From NCBI RefSeq assembly GCF_042433085.1, contig NZ_JBHLWA010000030.1, forward strand, positions 1 to 64,000: 64,000 nucleotides of DNA. Reading direction: 5' to 3'. This document shows, piece by piece, positions 9,304 to 18,420 of the stretch (positions are counted from its first letter, which is position 1; each line of letters starts with the position of its first letter). The notes beneath the pieces were generated by a model. That model saw only the letters and a program-made list of their open reading frames with translations, had not been told where the DNA came from and did no database searches. Position numbers and translations under genes: made by a program. Source of the stretch: Gallibacterium melopsittaci (GTDB lineage Bacteria > Pseudomonadota > Gammaproteobacteria > Enterobacterales > Pasteurellaceae).

Positions 9304-10635
9304 TTAGAAACGATAATTTAATCCTAAACCATATAAGGTCGCAGTTGATTTAGAGTCGAATTTACTACTAATCGCACCTTGTTTTTCCTCAAATGCCAAT
9401 CTTTTCCCTTTAATAAAGGCAAAACCTGCATCCATAGAAAGATTTGGTGTAAAACGATAAGTCGCCCCTAAAGTGTACCAAGTACGATCTGTATCTGGGA
9501 TTGAGATTGAGTTATAACCTTTAGATACTGCACTTTCATCATGTGCAACCCCAGCACGTAAAGTTAATTTATCATCTACATCATAGATAAAACCAAGCGC
9601 AATACGAGTGGTATCACTAAAGTTTTCATCTTTTTGGAATAACTCTGATCCATTACGATGTGCATATAATTCTTTAAAACGGCTCCACTCAGTGCGTTTT
9701 ACACTATAAGTGACAGCAAATTTTGGTAATAAGCGGTGATAACCTGCCACTTCCCAATACGCTGGTAGAGGTAATTTTAATGAACCTGAACCATTACCAT
9801 CTTTAACGTTTAGGACACGCCATAAAGTTTGAGGAATTTCAGTTGTATAATTGCCATCAAAATCTAAGCTAACATGTGAATGATATGAGATACCGATACG
9901 GTTATTTTCGTTGAATTCATAAGTCGCACCAACATTCCAACCAAAGCCCCAAACATCACCCTCTAATTTATGGAATAAAGTAGATTTATCTAATGATGCT
10001 GCTTGACTAGCTAAAGCTCCATATACTCCAGCCATAGCAGGATTTAAAGCCACCGCTCCACTAAGCTGATAAGCTGCACCAGCACCAGCCATGCCTAAAC
10101 GACGTTCAACTGTTGCATCTGCATAAACTGCATTTAAGCCAGCCCCCACACTTAATTTATCAGTTACACGATAAGCACCACTTAAATTGAAATTTAAGGT
10201 TGTTAAATCGGTTTTACCTGCGAATGGACCTGCACTGTAATCATCATTAAATTCAGTTGCTAGCCCATAATTTACGTTTACTCCACCACCTACAGCAAAA
10301 CGATCATTGATTGGATAAACTGTATAGAGATAAGGAATTGTTTCTTTAGTTGCAATATCATCATGTGCTGCATCTGCACCTAGAAAATTTCCTGTTAAAT
10401 CAATATTTGGACGGACATAAATTCCACCAACAGAAATTTCTGGACGTTTAAATTGTGTCATTAACGCTGGGTTTGATGAAATCACAGAAGCATCTTCTGC
10501 AATCGCTGCATCCCCTGCATAAGCACGACCTAAACCTGAAGTTGAAGTCTCATGTAATTGGAATGCAGAAGCAAACGCACCTGATGAAGCAGCTGCAACT
10601 AAAGTAGCAAGTAGAGTTTTGGAAAGTAAACGCAT
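9304..10635 (-). CDS. fadL: Outer-membrane long-chain fatty acid transporter
   Basis: FadL forms a 14-stranded beta-barrel that takes long-chain fatty acids across the outer membrane. The 443-residue protein has a signal peptide ending S-S-G-A-F-A. The mature N-terminus (AFQLHETSTSGLGRAYAGDA) matches the conserved hatch-domain start, with the pattern S-x-x-x-x-N-P-A-L-M following. The C-terminal phenylalanine (L-N-Y-R-F) is the barrel assembly signal. Pasteurellaceae homologues are also described as OmpP1. It is divergent from yfcZ with an FNR-type box between them. Confidence 0.92.
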   Translation of the reverse strand: MRLLSKTLLATLVAAASSGAFASAFQLHETSTSGLGRAYAGDAAIAEDASVISSNPALMTQFKRPEISVGGIYVRPNIDLTGNFLGADAAHDDIATKETIPYLYTVYPINDRFAVGGGVNVNYGLATEFNDDYSAGPFAGKTDLTTLNFNLSGAYRVTDKLSVGAGLNAVYADATVERRLGMAGAGAAYQLSGAVALNPAMAGVYGALASQAASLDKSTLFHKLEGDVWGFGWNVGATYEFNENNRIGISYHSHVSLDFDGNYTTEIPQTLWRVLNVKDGNGSGSLKLPLPAYWEVAGYHRLLPKFAVTYSVKRTEWSRFKELYAHRNGSELFQKDENFSDTTRIALGFIYDVDDKLTLRAGVAHDESAVSKGYNSISIPDTDRTWYTLGATYRFTPNLSMDAGFAFIKGKRLAFEEKQGAISSKFDSKSTATLYGLGLNYRF

Positions 10636-10764
10636 TTGTTATTCCTTGTAGTTATTAAAAATATTTACAATTTGAAGGCTCGCATATTAGGCAAATTTAT
10701 AACTGAACTCAATATCATTTATGGTGTTTTATACAGTGATTAGACCAGTTACGTAAATTTACTT

Positions 10765-10778
10765 TTGATATAGATCAA
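10765..10778. promoter_or_regulatory. FNR-type binding site
   Basis: TTGATATAGATCAA matches the FNR consensus TTGAT-N4-ATCAA perfectly. It lies 130 bp upstream of fadL and 87 bp upstream of yfcZ, so it could serve either gene. Oxygen-dependent control is inferred from the match alone. Confidence 0.65.
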
Positions 10779-10864
10779 ATGCTTTTCACTCTACGAGGTT
10801 TTCTCTTTCTCTCGTGTTAAAATAAATTTGTTTTTTTATATCTTTTTTTGAAATGGAGTTATTT

Positions 10865-11155
10865 ATGAGCCAAATGAAATGCAAGGCTGAAGAAGCAAAA
10901 GTATGCTGCTGTGTTGATGTTGGAACAGTAATTGATAATGAAGATTGCAGTGTTAACTTTAGTCAAGTTTATGCTAGCGAAGAATTAGCGAAAGAAGCCC
11001 TAGCTTATTTAACTGAAAAAGCACGCGCTGCAGAAAGCGACCCTTGTGAAATTACCAGTGAAATTACTGCGGTGAATGATGGTTATCAACTAGATGCGAG
11101 CTTTACCTTCTGTTGCCAAGCAGAAACTATGATTTTCCAACTTTCCACTCGTTAA
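10865..11155 (+). CDS. yfcZ: YfcZ/YiiS-family protein of unknown function
   Basis: A 96-residue cysteine-containing cytosolic protein of the DUF406 (YfcZ/YiiS) family. It has an N-terminal C-C-C-V-D-V-G-T-V-I-D segment, a central S-Q-V-Y-x-S-x-E-x-A motif, and a C-terminal F-C-C-Q-A-E segment that ends in a beta-strand. The start at 10865 is preferred because GGAG lies six bases ahead; the ATG at 10853 overlaps that site. In E. coli yfcZ also lies beside fadL, so the neighbourhood is conserved. Molecular function is unknown. Confidence 0.85.
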   Translation: MSQMKCKAEEAKVCCCVDVGTVIDNEDCSVNFSQVYASEELAKEALAYLTEKARAAESDPCEITSEITAVNDGYQLDASFTFCCQAETMIFQLSTR

Positions 11156-11169
11156 TCATCTTAAAATAT

Positions 11170-11193
11170 GGTTTCGCCTTAAAGGGCGAAACC
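11170..11193. terminator. Terminator between yfcZ and the sap operon
   Basis: The 9-bp stem GGTTTCGCC/GGCGAAACC with a short loop lies in the convergent gap. On the minus strand it is followed by ATATTTT, so it fits termination after sapF. Confidence 0.65.
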
Positions 11194-11228
11194 AGACTTC
11201 TAACCAATCTTAAAGGAAAACTCAATAT

Positions 11229-11990
11229 TTATTGTTGCAATAAACGCTTAGTTTGCTCAGTTTGCGGATCAGCAATCACATCTAAAGTATCGCCATACTC
11301 TAAAATTTGACCTTCATGTAATACTAATAATTGATCAGAAATATGTTTAATAATGCCTATGTTCTGTCCGATATAAATATAAGCAATTCCAAGTTGTTCT
11401 TGTAATTTTAGTAATAGATTAATTAATTGAGCACGCACTAAAGAATCTAATGAATTCAAGGCATCATCTACAATGATAACTTCTGGCTCAAGAATTAATG
11501 TTCGAGCTAATGCAATACGTTGTTTTTGACTAATCGTTAAATCACTAAAACGAATATTGGCATGAATAGGCGACAATCCAACTAAACGTAGCGTTTGAAA
11601 AATTTTCTGATTACGTTCTTCTTCTGATAAAGGGGTGGCTAAACGTAAGGGTAAATCTAATGTTTGCCCTACATTTAAATGCGTATTAAACGTTGCATTT
11701 GGATCTTGAAATAACATCCGAATATGTTTAGAGCGAAAGGAATAATCACCAAATTTTAACGCACGATCTTTAAAAAAGATTTCTCCTCGACTAGGTTCTG
11801 TAATTCCAACAATCATTTTCGCTAATGTCGATTTACCTGAACTATTTTCACCAATAATCGCTAGCGTTTTACGTTGTTCAATCTGAAAAGAGATATCTTT
11901 TACTGCATCAAACGCACGATTAAATAAACCATTTCCACTCGCTGGAAAAGTTTTTGTTAAATTCTCAACACGCAAAACAACTTCACTCAT
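11229..11990 (-). CDS. sapF: Sap peptide ABC transporter ATP-binding protein SapF
   Basis: SapF is one of the two nucleotide-binding subunits of the Sap importer. It has a Walker A variant G-E-N-S-S-G-K-S-T, a signature region L-T-I-S-Q-K-Q-R and Walker B V-I-I-V-D-D-A. The D-D in place of D-E and the T-I-S-Q signature are degenerate, as is common in SapF. The start at 11990 gives MSEVVLRVENLTKTF and follows GAAGAG after the sapD stop. A longer frame from 12020 would overlap sapD. It is the last gene of the operon. Confidence 0.9.
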   Translation of the reverse strand: MSEVVLRVENLTKTFPASGNGLFNRAFDAVKDISFQIEQRKTLAIIGENSSGKSTLAKMIVGITEPSRGEIFFKDRALKFGDYSFRSKHIRMLFQDPNATFNTHLNVGQTLDLPLRLATPLSEEERNQKIFQTLRLVGLSPIHANIRFSDLTISQKQRIALARTLILEPEVIIVDDALNSLDSLVRAQLINLLLKLQEQLGIAYIYIGQNIGIIKHISDQLLVLHEGQILEYGDTLDVIADPQTEQTKRLLQQ

Positions 11991-11997
11991 TGGTTTT

Positions 11998-13053
11998 TTA
12001 CTCTTCTTTCTCTGTTTCATTAGCTTGAATGGTAATAGGTTCTATCTTTTCAGCGGTCATTGAATGAACTCGCATATTTAATGGATAGTAACAAGCATAT
12101 TCATGCTGTTTCACTCGTCGAGTTGGTGGCTTAGTAACACACTTACGTTGTGAAAATGGACAGCGTGGGCCTAAACGGCAACCAATCGGTAAATTCGTCA
12201 ATAAGGGCACCATACCAGGTAAGGCATTCAGCTGCGTTTTCGGACCTAATGGCACGTTATAGTCAGGGTTTGAATTCATTAACGCTTTGGTATAAGGATG
12301 ATAAGGAGATTCCATAATCATCTCTTTAGGGCCAGATTCTACGGATTGCCCACAATAAAGGATGTTTAAAGTATTACACCATTCACTAACAGAAACCAAA
12401 TCACTACTTAAAAATAAAATTGTTGTACCGTGATTTTGATTCATTGCCGACAACAAGCGATAAATTTGCCTTTGTGTATTAGCACCTAATGTATTAATTG
12501 CCTCATCTGCGATTAATAAACGTGGTTGATTGGCAATAGCCATTGCAATCATCACTTTTTGCCCTTCACCTTCAGTAATTTCATCTGGATAACTCCGCAT
12601 AATATCAAGGTGATCTCGAATCCCAACTCGGTGTAATAACTCAATAACTCGCCGTTTTTTCCAACCAAACCAACGCCACCACTTACCTTTAAATGTCCAA
12701 CTTGGAACACTTTGTCTTAATTGCGAACCAATTGTCTTACTCGGATCAAGATAAGTTAACGGATCTTGATAAATCATTGAAATTTGCCGTCCCACCAGTT
12801 TTCGCCGCTTAGATGTTGATAATTTTAAGAGTTCAACATCATTAAAACGAAAGCGATCTGCACTGATAATCCAATCTTCTTTAACAGCATTACAAATCAC
12901 TTTTGCAATTAAACTTTTCCCTGATCCTGACTCGCCAACCAACCCATACATATCTTCTTCATTCAAGGTTAAGTTAACATTATCAACAATACGCACCTTG
13001 CCTGTTACCGTTTTAATATCAATACATAAATTACGAATATCTAATAAAGCCAT
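11998..13053 (-). CDS. sapD: Sap peptide ABC transporter ATP-binding protein SapD
   Basis: SapD, 351 residues, is the second ATPase of the Sap importer. In E. coli it also supports Trk potassium uptake. Walker A is G-E-S-G-S-G-K-S (about 39-46), the signature is E-G-E-G-Q-K-V-M and Walker B ends L-I-A-D-E-A. The C-terminal oligopeptide-transporter domain carries the cysteine pattern G-C-R-L-G-P-R-C-P-F and C-V near 290-310, as in Opp/Dpp-type ATPases. It lies 12 bp downstream of sapC. Confidence 0.93.
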   Translation of the reverse strand: MALLDIRNLCIDIKTVTGKVRIVDNVNLTLNEEDMYGLVGESGSGKSLIAKVICNAVKEDWIISADRFRFNDVELLKLSTSKRRKLVGRQISMIYQDPLTYLDPSKTIGSQLRQSVPSWTFKGKWWRWFGWKKRRVIELLHRVGIRDHLDIMRSYPDEITEGEGQKVMIAMAIANQPRLLIADEAINTLGANTQRQIYRLLSAMNQNHGTTILFLSSDLVSVSEWCNTLNILYCGQSVESGPKEMIMESPYHPYTKALMNSNPDYNVPLGPKTQLNALPGMVPLLTNLPIGCRLGPRCPFSQRKCVTKPPTRRVKQHEYACYYPLNMRVHSMTAEKIEPITIQANETEKEE

Positions 13054-13065
13054 AAGATCTCCTGA

Positions 13066-13953
13066 TTATGAATGATATTTGTTAAATGCTTGCAATAAGC
13101 TATTGCTTAAAACGATAATGACTAACACCGATACCATAATAGCAGTTCCTGGCAATACCACTGCCCAAGGTGCAATATAAAGCAAGTCAAGTGCATCACG
13201 AATCATTGCCCCCCATTCGGGTACTGTAGAGGCTGCTCCTAATGAAATAAAACTCAATGCACTAATATCCATAATCGCTAAAATAAAAATACGAGAAATT
13301 TCACGTACAAATACAGGAAAAATGTTTGGTACAATGGTTTCTTTCAACAAAAGATATTTAGAAATTCCCTCAAGACGAAGCAACACCACATAATCTTTCT
13401 GTAATTCTTGTTGTACAGCACTATCAATTTGATGAATAAAGTGTGGCAATAAAGCGAGAAAAATTGCTAACATCGCATTTTGCAGACCGCTATCCATCAA
13501 TGCTGCAATAATAATCGCAACTAATAAAATAGGAATAGAAAGGAAAACATCACCAAGATATTTTAATGTTCTTGATTTCACACCTTGATTAATACCAACG
13601 AATAATCCTAATCCACCACCAATCAATAAAATTGCCAAAACAATGATGAATGCAGAACCGAACGTATAATGCACTCCCCATAAAATACGACTGAACAGAT
13701 CTCTACCGATATCATCTGTCCCCAAGAAAAAATTTAAATCCCCAGCTTTATCCCAAAATGGGGGCATTAACTCTTTACCAATAAACTGTTGTTCAGGTGA
13801 ATAAGGCGATAAAAACGGGACTAAAATTCCCGTTGCTACCAATACCGAAAAACAGAATAAACTAAACAAAGCAATTTTATTCTGTCTAAAGATAGACCAA
13901 ATATCTCTGATAGTATTGGTAATACGAAAGTCTTCTGCTCGTTGCTCAATCAT
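13066..13953 (-). CDS. sapC: Sap peptide ABC transporter permease SapC
   Basis: SapC, 295 residues, is an inner-membrane permease of the DppC/OppC type. It has an N-terminal cytoplasmic stretch, a first helix near residues 30-50, the periplasmic FLGTDDIGRDLFSRI motif (about 77-91) and further helices. The permease loop is partly preserved as L-R-L-E-G-I-S-K-Y-L-L-L-K. It overlaps the end of sapB by 8 bp. Confidence 0.93.
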   Translation of the reverse strand: MIEQRAEDFRITNTIRDIWSIFRQNKIALFSLFCFSVLVATGILVPFLSPYSPEQQFIGKELMPPFWDKAGDLNFFLGTDDIGRDLFSRILWGVHYTFGSAFIIVLAILLIGGGLGLFVGINQGVKSRTLKYLGDVFLSIPILLVAIIIAALMDSGLQNAMLAIFLALLPHFIHQIDSAVQQELQKDYVVLLRLEGISKYLLLKETIVPNIFPVFVREISRIFILAIMDISALSFISLGAASTVPEWGAMIRDALDLLYIAPWAVVLPGTAIMVSVLVIIVLSNSLLQAFNKYHS

Positions 13954-14905
13954 ACCAAGCCTTTTTCTTATATGGATCTAATAAAAACTCACTGAGATCG
14001 GCGACTAAATTAATCAATAATACAATCAAACCAATTACCATCACTCCAATAGCCACTGCATTATAATCTTGTTCAGATAAAGCTGCGATCAACCATTGTC
14101 CAATCCCTGACCAATTAAAGATATTTTCAATCAACATACAAGCTGCTAGAGTTAAGGTAAAAGTTCGGATAAGTTGTGGCAAAATTGGACCTAAAGTATT
14201 GCGTAATAAATAAATGCGTAATACCCGCATTTTAGACCAACCACGAATTAAAGCACTTTTCGTGTAATTGGCAGAAACAACTTGTTCAGCACGATATTGT
14301 GTTAAGCGAATGACTTCCATCATTGGCGTGATCATTAAAACTAATGTAGGTAAGGCAAGATGCTGTAATACACTTTGTATAATTTTAATACGATAAGTCT
14401 CTCCCACAAACCAGACATCAATTATCGCAAATCCTGTAATCGGCTTAATTTCATAAAGTACATTGTATTGACCAACGGAAGAGATTTCCCAATGATAAAT
14501 TGCAGCTAAATACAATAAAATTAAACCGATCCAATACACTGGTATCGACAAACCTACTGATGAAATGCTACGAATTACACTACCTACCGTACCACGGTTT
14601 AACGCGCCAATAAATCCTAATGGAATCCCGAAAAGTAATGCTAAAAAGAGTGCTACAATACATAATTCCAACGTAGACGGCAGTACAGCCAAAATTTGAT
14701 CACGCAATAATTCTCCACCCACATAAGTAATCCCAAAATCACCAATTAATAATTGATTAATATAGATGAAATATCCTTTAATGAAAGAACTTTCAAATAA
14801 AACTTGGTTTAATGGATCTTTTAACATAATCCAATAGGACATCACGCTTAAAACCACTAATGAAATAAAAATTAATAATAAGCGACGTATCAAGGCAATA
14901 ATCAT
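13946..14905 (-). CDS. sapB: Sap peptide ABC transporter permease SapB
   Basis: SapB, 319 residues, is the DppB/OppB-type permease partner of SapC. It has an N-terminal helix (about 8-27), a conserved periplasmic region G-D-F-G-I-T-Y, and helices from about 100 onward. The cytoplasmic coupling segment reads Y-T-K-S-A-L-I-R-G-W-S, close to the expected E-A-A loop. Its start overlaps the stop of sapA by 4 bp. Confidence 0.93.
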   Translation of the reverse strand: MIIALIRRLLLIFISLVVLSVMSYWIMLKDPLNQVLFESSFIKGYFIYINQLLIGDFGITYVGGELLRDQILAVLPSTLELCIVALFLALLFGIPLGFIGALNRGTVGSVIRSISSVGLSIPVYWIGLILLYLAAIYHWEISSVGQYNVLYEIKPITGFAIIDVWFVGETYRIKIIQSVLQHLALPTLVLMITPMMEVIRLTQYRAEQVVSANYTKSALIRGWSKMRVLRIYLLRNTLGPILPQLIRTFTLTLAACMLIENIFNWSGIGQWLIAALSEQDYNAVAIGVMVIGLIVLLINLVADLSEFLLDPYKKKAWYD

Positions 14906-16599
14906 TTTTGTACCTCATTTAGTGACAATCCACGAAAATGGATATTGCCAAATGGTGTCATCGTAATTCCTGCCACACGATTATTGGCTACCAATACATT
15001 ATTTACCGTTGCAATTGGAATAATCGGAACTTGGCGAATAATCAGTTGTTGTGCCATATCATAATCAAGCGAACGTAGTAACTGCACATCTGTTTGTAAG
15101 GCTTTAATTAATAAAGCATCTAATGGTGGATGACACCAACTGCTCAAATTAGAAATAGTGCTTTGTGATGGACAACTTAAAATTGGACGTAAAAAACTAT
15201 CAGGATCAAGGTTATTCGTTACCCAACCAGTCAAAATCATATCGTAGTTATCTGTACCCTCTTGTACACGCTTTTTCAAGAAATTATAAGATACCACTTT
15301 AATATTCACTTTTACGCCCACTTTTTCTAAATCATATTTGATCATTTCTGCCATCTTAATAGGATTAGGGTCGTAAACTTGTTCCTCGTCAATCACCCAA
15401 AATGACAAAACCAAATTTTTATTTGCCAATAACGAACGAGCTTTTTCAGGATCATAGTCATAATCAAATGATGTCGCATTAAAACGAGAAGCCCACGATA
15501 TTTGCGGAATAATCGTTTGTGCTACTTTCGCTGTTCCATAATAAATATGTTGAATAATACGATGGCGATTAATGGCTAATGCTAACGCACGTCTAGTATC
15601 TACATTCTGCATAACTTGACGTTTCATATTCAACGCAACAAATGCCAAATTCATACTATCAGAAACGCTAATTCGCACACTTGGCAAACGTTCATTTAAC
15701 AATTTCAATTGACTAGCATCTGGGAATGCCACAATATCACATTCCCCATTTAAAAATTTAGCCAACCTACCTGTTTTTGTAGTGGAAACATCAATCACAA
15801 CATTTTTAATCTTAGCTTTCTCTCCCCAGTATTCATCATTACGAACTAAACGAACATTCCGATCACGAAAATAACTTTTTAGTTGATAAGGACCTGTACC
15901 GACTGGCAATGTATCTAACTGTGCCAAATTGTCATCTGCATTTAACTGTAAGGCATATTCATATGACAAAATTACCGCATTTGAGCCAGAAAGATGCGAT
16001 AATACGGATGCATCTGGTGAAACTAAATGAATTTGAACTTGATAGGGATTAATCGCAGTAACAGATTCAATCTTATTCCGTAAACGAATGCTTTCAAAAT
16101 AAGGGAAATGTCTATTTTTTGCCTTTTCATTAAAAAGTGTATTTTGTGAAATTTTAGTACTACTATTTTCAATCTCATCTTCAAGAGGAAAAATCCCATC
16201 ATTTTTACCGATAATACGATTAAGCGAAAAAACAACATCTTCAGCATTAAATTCACGCGTTGGCGTAAACCACCCCGTTTTATGAAACTTAACCCCTCTA
16301 CGTAAATTGATTGTAATGGTTTTGCCATCCGTTGAAATATAGTAAGAGGTCGCTAATGAGGGCACAAGGTGGTTATCATTGCCACTTAATTCAAACAATT
16401 TATTATAAATTTGATCCGCTACGATATTAGTATTACTACCAATATCGGCAGTTTGTGGATTTAAAGACACAGGCAAAGAGTGCGTACAATAAACTAACCC
16501 ATTATCAAATACTTGTTTAGGGACGCTTGGTGCTGCCATCGAGATATTTGCTACACACGAACCAAACAACATCACCACAATATATTTTGAAAAATTCAT
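14902..16599 (-). CDS. sapA: Sap periplasmic peptide-binding protein SapA
   Basis: SapA is a periplasmic solute-binding protein. In nontypeable Haemophilus it binds host antimicrobial peptides and haem and delivers them for import. The 565-residue protein has a signal peptide ending N-I-S-M-A-A. The family-5 (DppA-like) fold follows, with the conserved stretches LATSYYISTDGKTITINLR and F-N-A-E-D-V-V-F-S-L-N. The gene opens the sapABCDF operon. The 129-bp gap to mpl upstream may hold a promoter. Confidence 0.93.
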   Translation of the reverse strand: MNFSKYIVVMLFGSCVANISMAAPSVPKQVFDNGLVYCTHSLPVSLNPQTADIGSNTNIVADQIYNKLFELSGNDNHLVPSLATSYYISTDGKTITINLRRGVKFHKTGWFTPTREFNAEDVVFSLNRIIGKNDGIFPLEDEIENSSTKISQNTLFNEKAKNRHFPYFESIRLRNKIESVTAINPYQVQIHLVSPDASVLSHLSGSNAVILSYEYALQLNADDNLAQLDTLPVGTGPYQLKSYFRDRNVRLVRNDEYWGEKAKIKNVVIDVSTTKTGRLAKFLNGECDIVAFPDASQLKLLNERLPSVRISVSDSMNLAFVALNMKRQVMQNVDTRRALALAINRHRIIQHIYYGTAKVAQTIIPQISWASRFNATSFDYDYDPEKARSLLANKNLVLSFWVIDEEQVYDPNPIKMAEMIKYDLEKVGVKVNIKVVSYNFLKKRVQEGTDNYDMILTGWVTNNLDPDSFLRPILSCPSQSTISNLSSWCHPPLDALLIKALQTDVQLLRSLDYDMAQQLIIRQVPIIPIATVNNVLVANNRVAGITMTPFGNIHFRGLSLNEVQK

Positions 16600-16728
16600 A
16601 ATAAAACCAGTATATTTATTAATTTTCTATTTCAGCGTTAATCACTCAATATTACCCCAATACATACGCCCAATCTTCTGTAAAAAGATCTACTATGCAA
16701 GATGCATTCATTATGAAAAATTGAACTG

Positions 16729-18120
16729 TTATCTTAAAGGATCTGCAGATTTTGCTTTTAGTTTGGTTAAAATCTTCTGATGAATACCACCAAAGCTGCC
16801 ATTACTCATCACTAAAATATGATCTGTTGGTTTAGCTTCTTCGACAATTTTATCTACTAATAAATCAATATCGGCTGACCAAGTTGCTGGCTGGATACAT
16901 TGCTTTGCAATTTCTACAACCTCCCATGGTAAATTGTCTGGTTGTAATAAAAAAACATAATCTGATCGGACTAATGCAGGTGCTAATTCTTTAGTATGCA
17001 CCCCCATTTTCATAGTATTGGAACGTGGTTCAAGCACTGCTAAAATACGAACGCCACCACCAACTTTGTCACGCAATGCCGCTAAAGTCACTGCAATCTC
17101 TACTGGATGATGTGCAAAGTCATCATAGAGCGTAATACCATTCACCTCACCTTTCACTTCCAATCGACGGCTAGCATTAACAAATGTTGCCAAAGCCTGA
17201 CACGAAGTTTCAATACTTACACCCGCATGATGAGCTGCTGCAATTGCCATTAATGCATTGAACATATTATGTTGTCCAACGATATTCCACTTCACTTCAC
17301 CGACTTTCTTCTGGTGATGAAACACCTCAAATTCGGTACAGTCATTACGTAAACGTTGTGCATACCACTCTTTATCTTTACCAATAAACTGTTGTTCACT
17401 CCAACATCCCATTGCCAATGTTTCTTTTACACTGGTTTCATCTGCAAAAGAAAGAATCCTTCCTTTTGATGGGATAGTTCTAATCATATGATGGAATTGG
17501 CGTTGAATAGCGGTGAGATCATCGAAAATATCCGCATGATCAAATCCAATATTATTGATAATTAACGTTTTTGGAGTGTAATGGATAAATTTTGAACGTT
17601 TATCAAAAAATGCTGTGTCATACTCATCAGCTTCAATAACAAAAAACGGAGAACGACCAAGTCGAGCAGAAATACCAAAATTGCCTGAAATACCACCGAT
17701 AAGAAAACCAGGTTCCAATCCAGCTTGATCGAGAATCCACGTTAACATCCCAGTCGTTGTTGTCTTACCATGTGTTCCTGATACAGCTAACACCCAACGA
17801 TCACGTAATAGATGATCGTGTAACCATTGTGGTCCAGACATATAAGGTAAATTGTTATCTAATACATATTCTACACAAGGGTTTCCTCGTTTCATTGCAT
17901 TGCCAATAATGACAAGATCTGGCACAGGTTGTAACTGTTCAACATCATAATTAGAAATAATATCAATTCCACTTTTTTGTAGAAATACACTCATTGGTGG
18001 ATAAACATTAACATCAGAACCAGTGACTTTATAACCTAATTCTCGTGCAAGAATAGCTAATCCCCCCATAAAAGTACCACAGATACCTAAAATATGAATA
18101 TGTTTTTGAGTTGTTTCCAT
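16729..18120 (-). CDS. mpl: UDP-N-acetylmuramate:murein tripeptide ligase
   Basis: Mpl ligates the recycled tripeptide L-Ala-gamma-D-Glu-meso-DAP to UDP-MurNAc in murein recycling. The 463-residue Mur ligase has an N-terminal Rossmann region with H-I-L-G-I-C-G-T-F-M-G-G and the P-loop S-G-T-H-G-K-T-T-T (about 115-123). It also has the Mpl-type NIGFDHADIFDDL stretch and the C-terminal domain with Y-D-D-F-A-H-H-P. All expected ligase motifs are present. It is transcribed in the same direction as sapA, 129 bp upstream. Confidence 0.94.
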   Translation of the reverse strand: METTQKHIHILGICGTFMGGLAILARELGYKVTGSDVNVYPPMSVFLQKSGIDIISNYDVEQLQPVPDLVIIGNAMKRGNPCVEYVLDNNLPYMSGPQWLHDHLLRDRWVLAVSGTHGKTTTTGMLTWILDQAGLEPGFLIGGISGNFGISARLGRSPFFVIEADEYDTAFFDKRSKFIHYTPKTLIINNIGFDHADIFDDLTAIQRQFHHMIRTIPSKGRILSFADETSVKETLAMGCWSEQQFIGKDKEWYAQRLRNDCTEFEVFHHQKKVGEVKWNIVGQHNMFNALMAIAAAHHAGVSIETSCQALATFVNASRRLEVKGEVNGITLYDDFAHHPVEIAVTLAALRDKVGGGVRILAVLEPRSNTMKMGVHTKELAPALVRSDYVFLLQPDNLPWEVVEIAKQCIQPATWSADIDLLVDKIVEEAKPTDHILVMSNGSFGGIHQKILTKLKAKSADPLR

Positions 18121-18260
18121 TATGTTCTCACTTTACTTACACTTATTAATATTAAATTAATCTTTTCAATAATTTATATAATGATGCCATATCATATAAC
18201 TTTTATTACTATAATACCGCCCTGCTTGCTTAAATCATAAGCATCATTCACCTCAATATC
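18121..18260. other. AT-rich gap between mpl and the IS605 remnant
   Basis: An AT-rich stretch with no ORF. It contains the likely mpl promoter on the minus strand and, at 18231-18260, the chromosomal sequence directly next to the insertion sequence's right end. On the minus strand that sequence would be the guide portion of an omega-RNA. Confidence 0.5.
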
Positions 18261-18420
18261 TTGACATCCTCCCCACCCTAAAGAACGGAGATTCCTACTA
18301 GTGCCAATTGCAAGCAATGGACTACTCTCGGTGGGTTCTTGTTGCTGACTTCTAATGAAGTTCACTTCACAAGCTCTACGGACATGTCCTGCCCTGACAT
18401 TTTATTACGCGTGGACGATA
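18261..18420 (-). ncRNA. Omega-RNA (TnpB guide RNA scaffold)
   Basis: The segment overlaps the 3' end of tnpB and continues to the right end of the element, as expected for the RNA that programs TnpB. Its end contains the typical conserved pieces ACCCACCGAGAG, GGCACTAGTAGGAATCTCCG and TTCTTTAGGGTGGGG. On the minus strand the sequence after 18261 begins GATATTGAGGTGAATGATGC, which would be the guide. The RNA itself is inferred from family knowledge; the 5' boundary is approximate. Confidence 0.7.
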
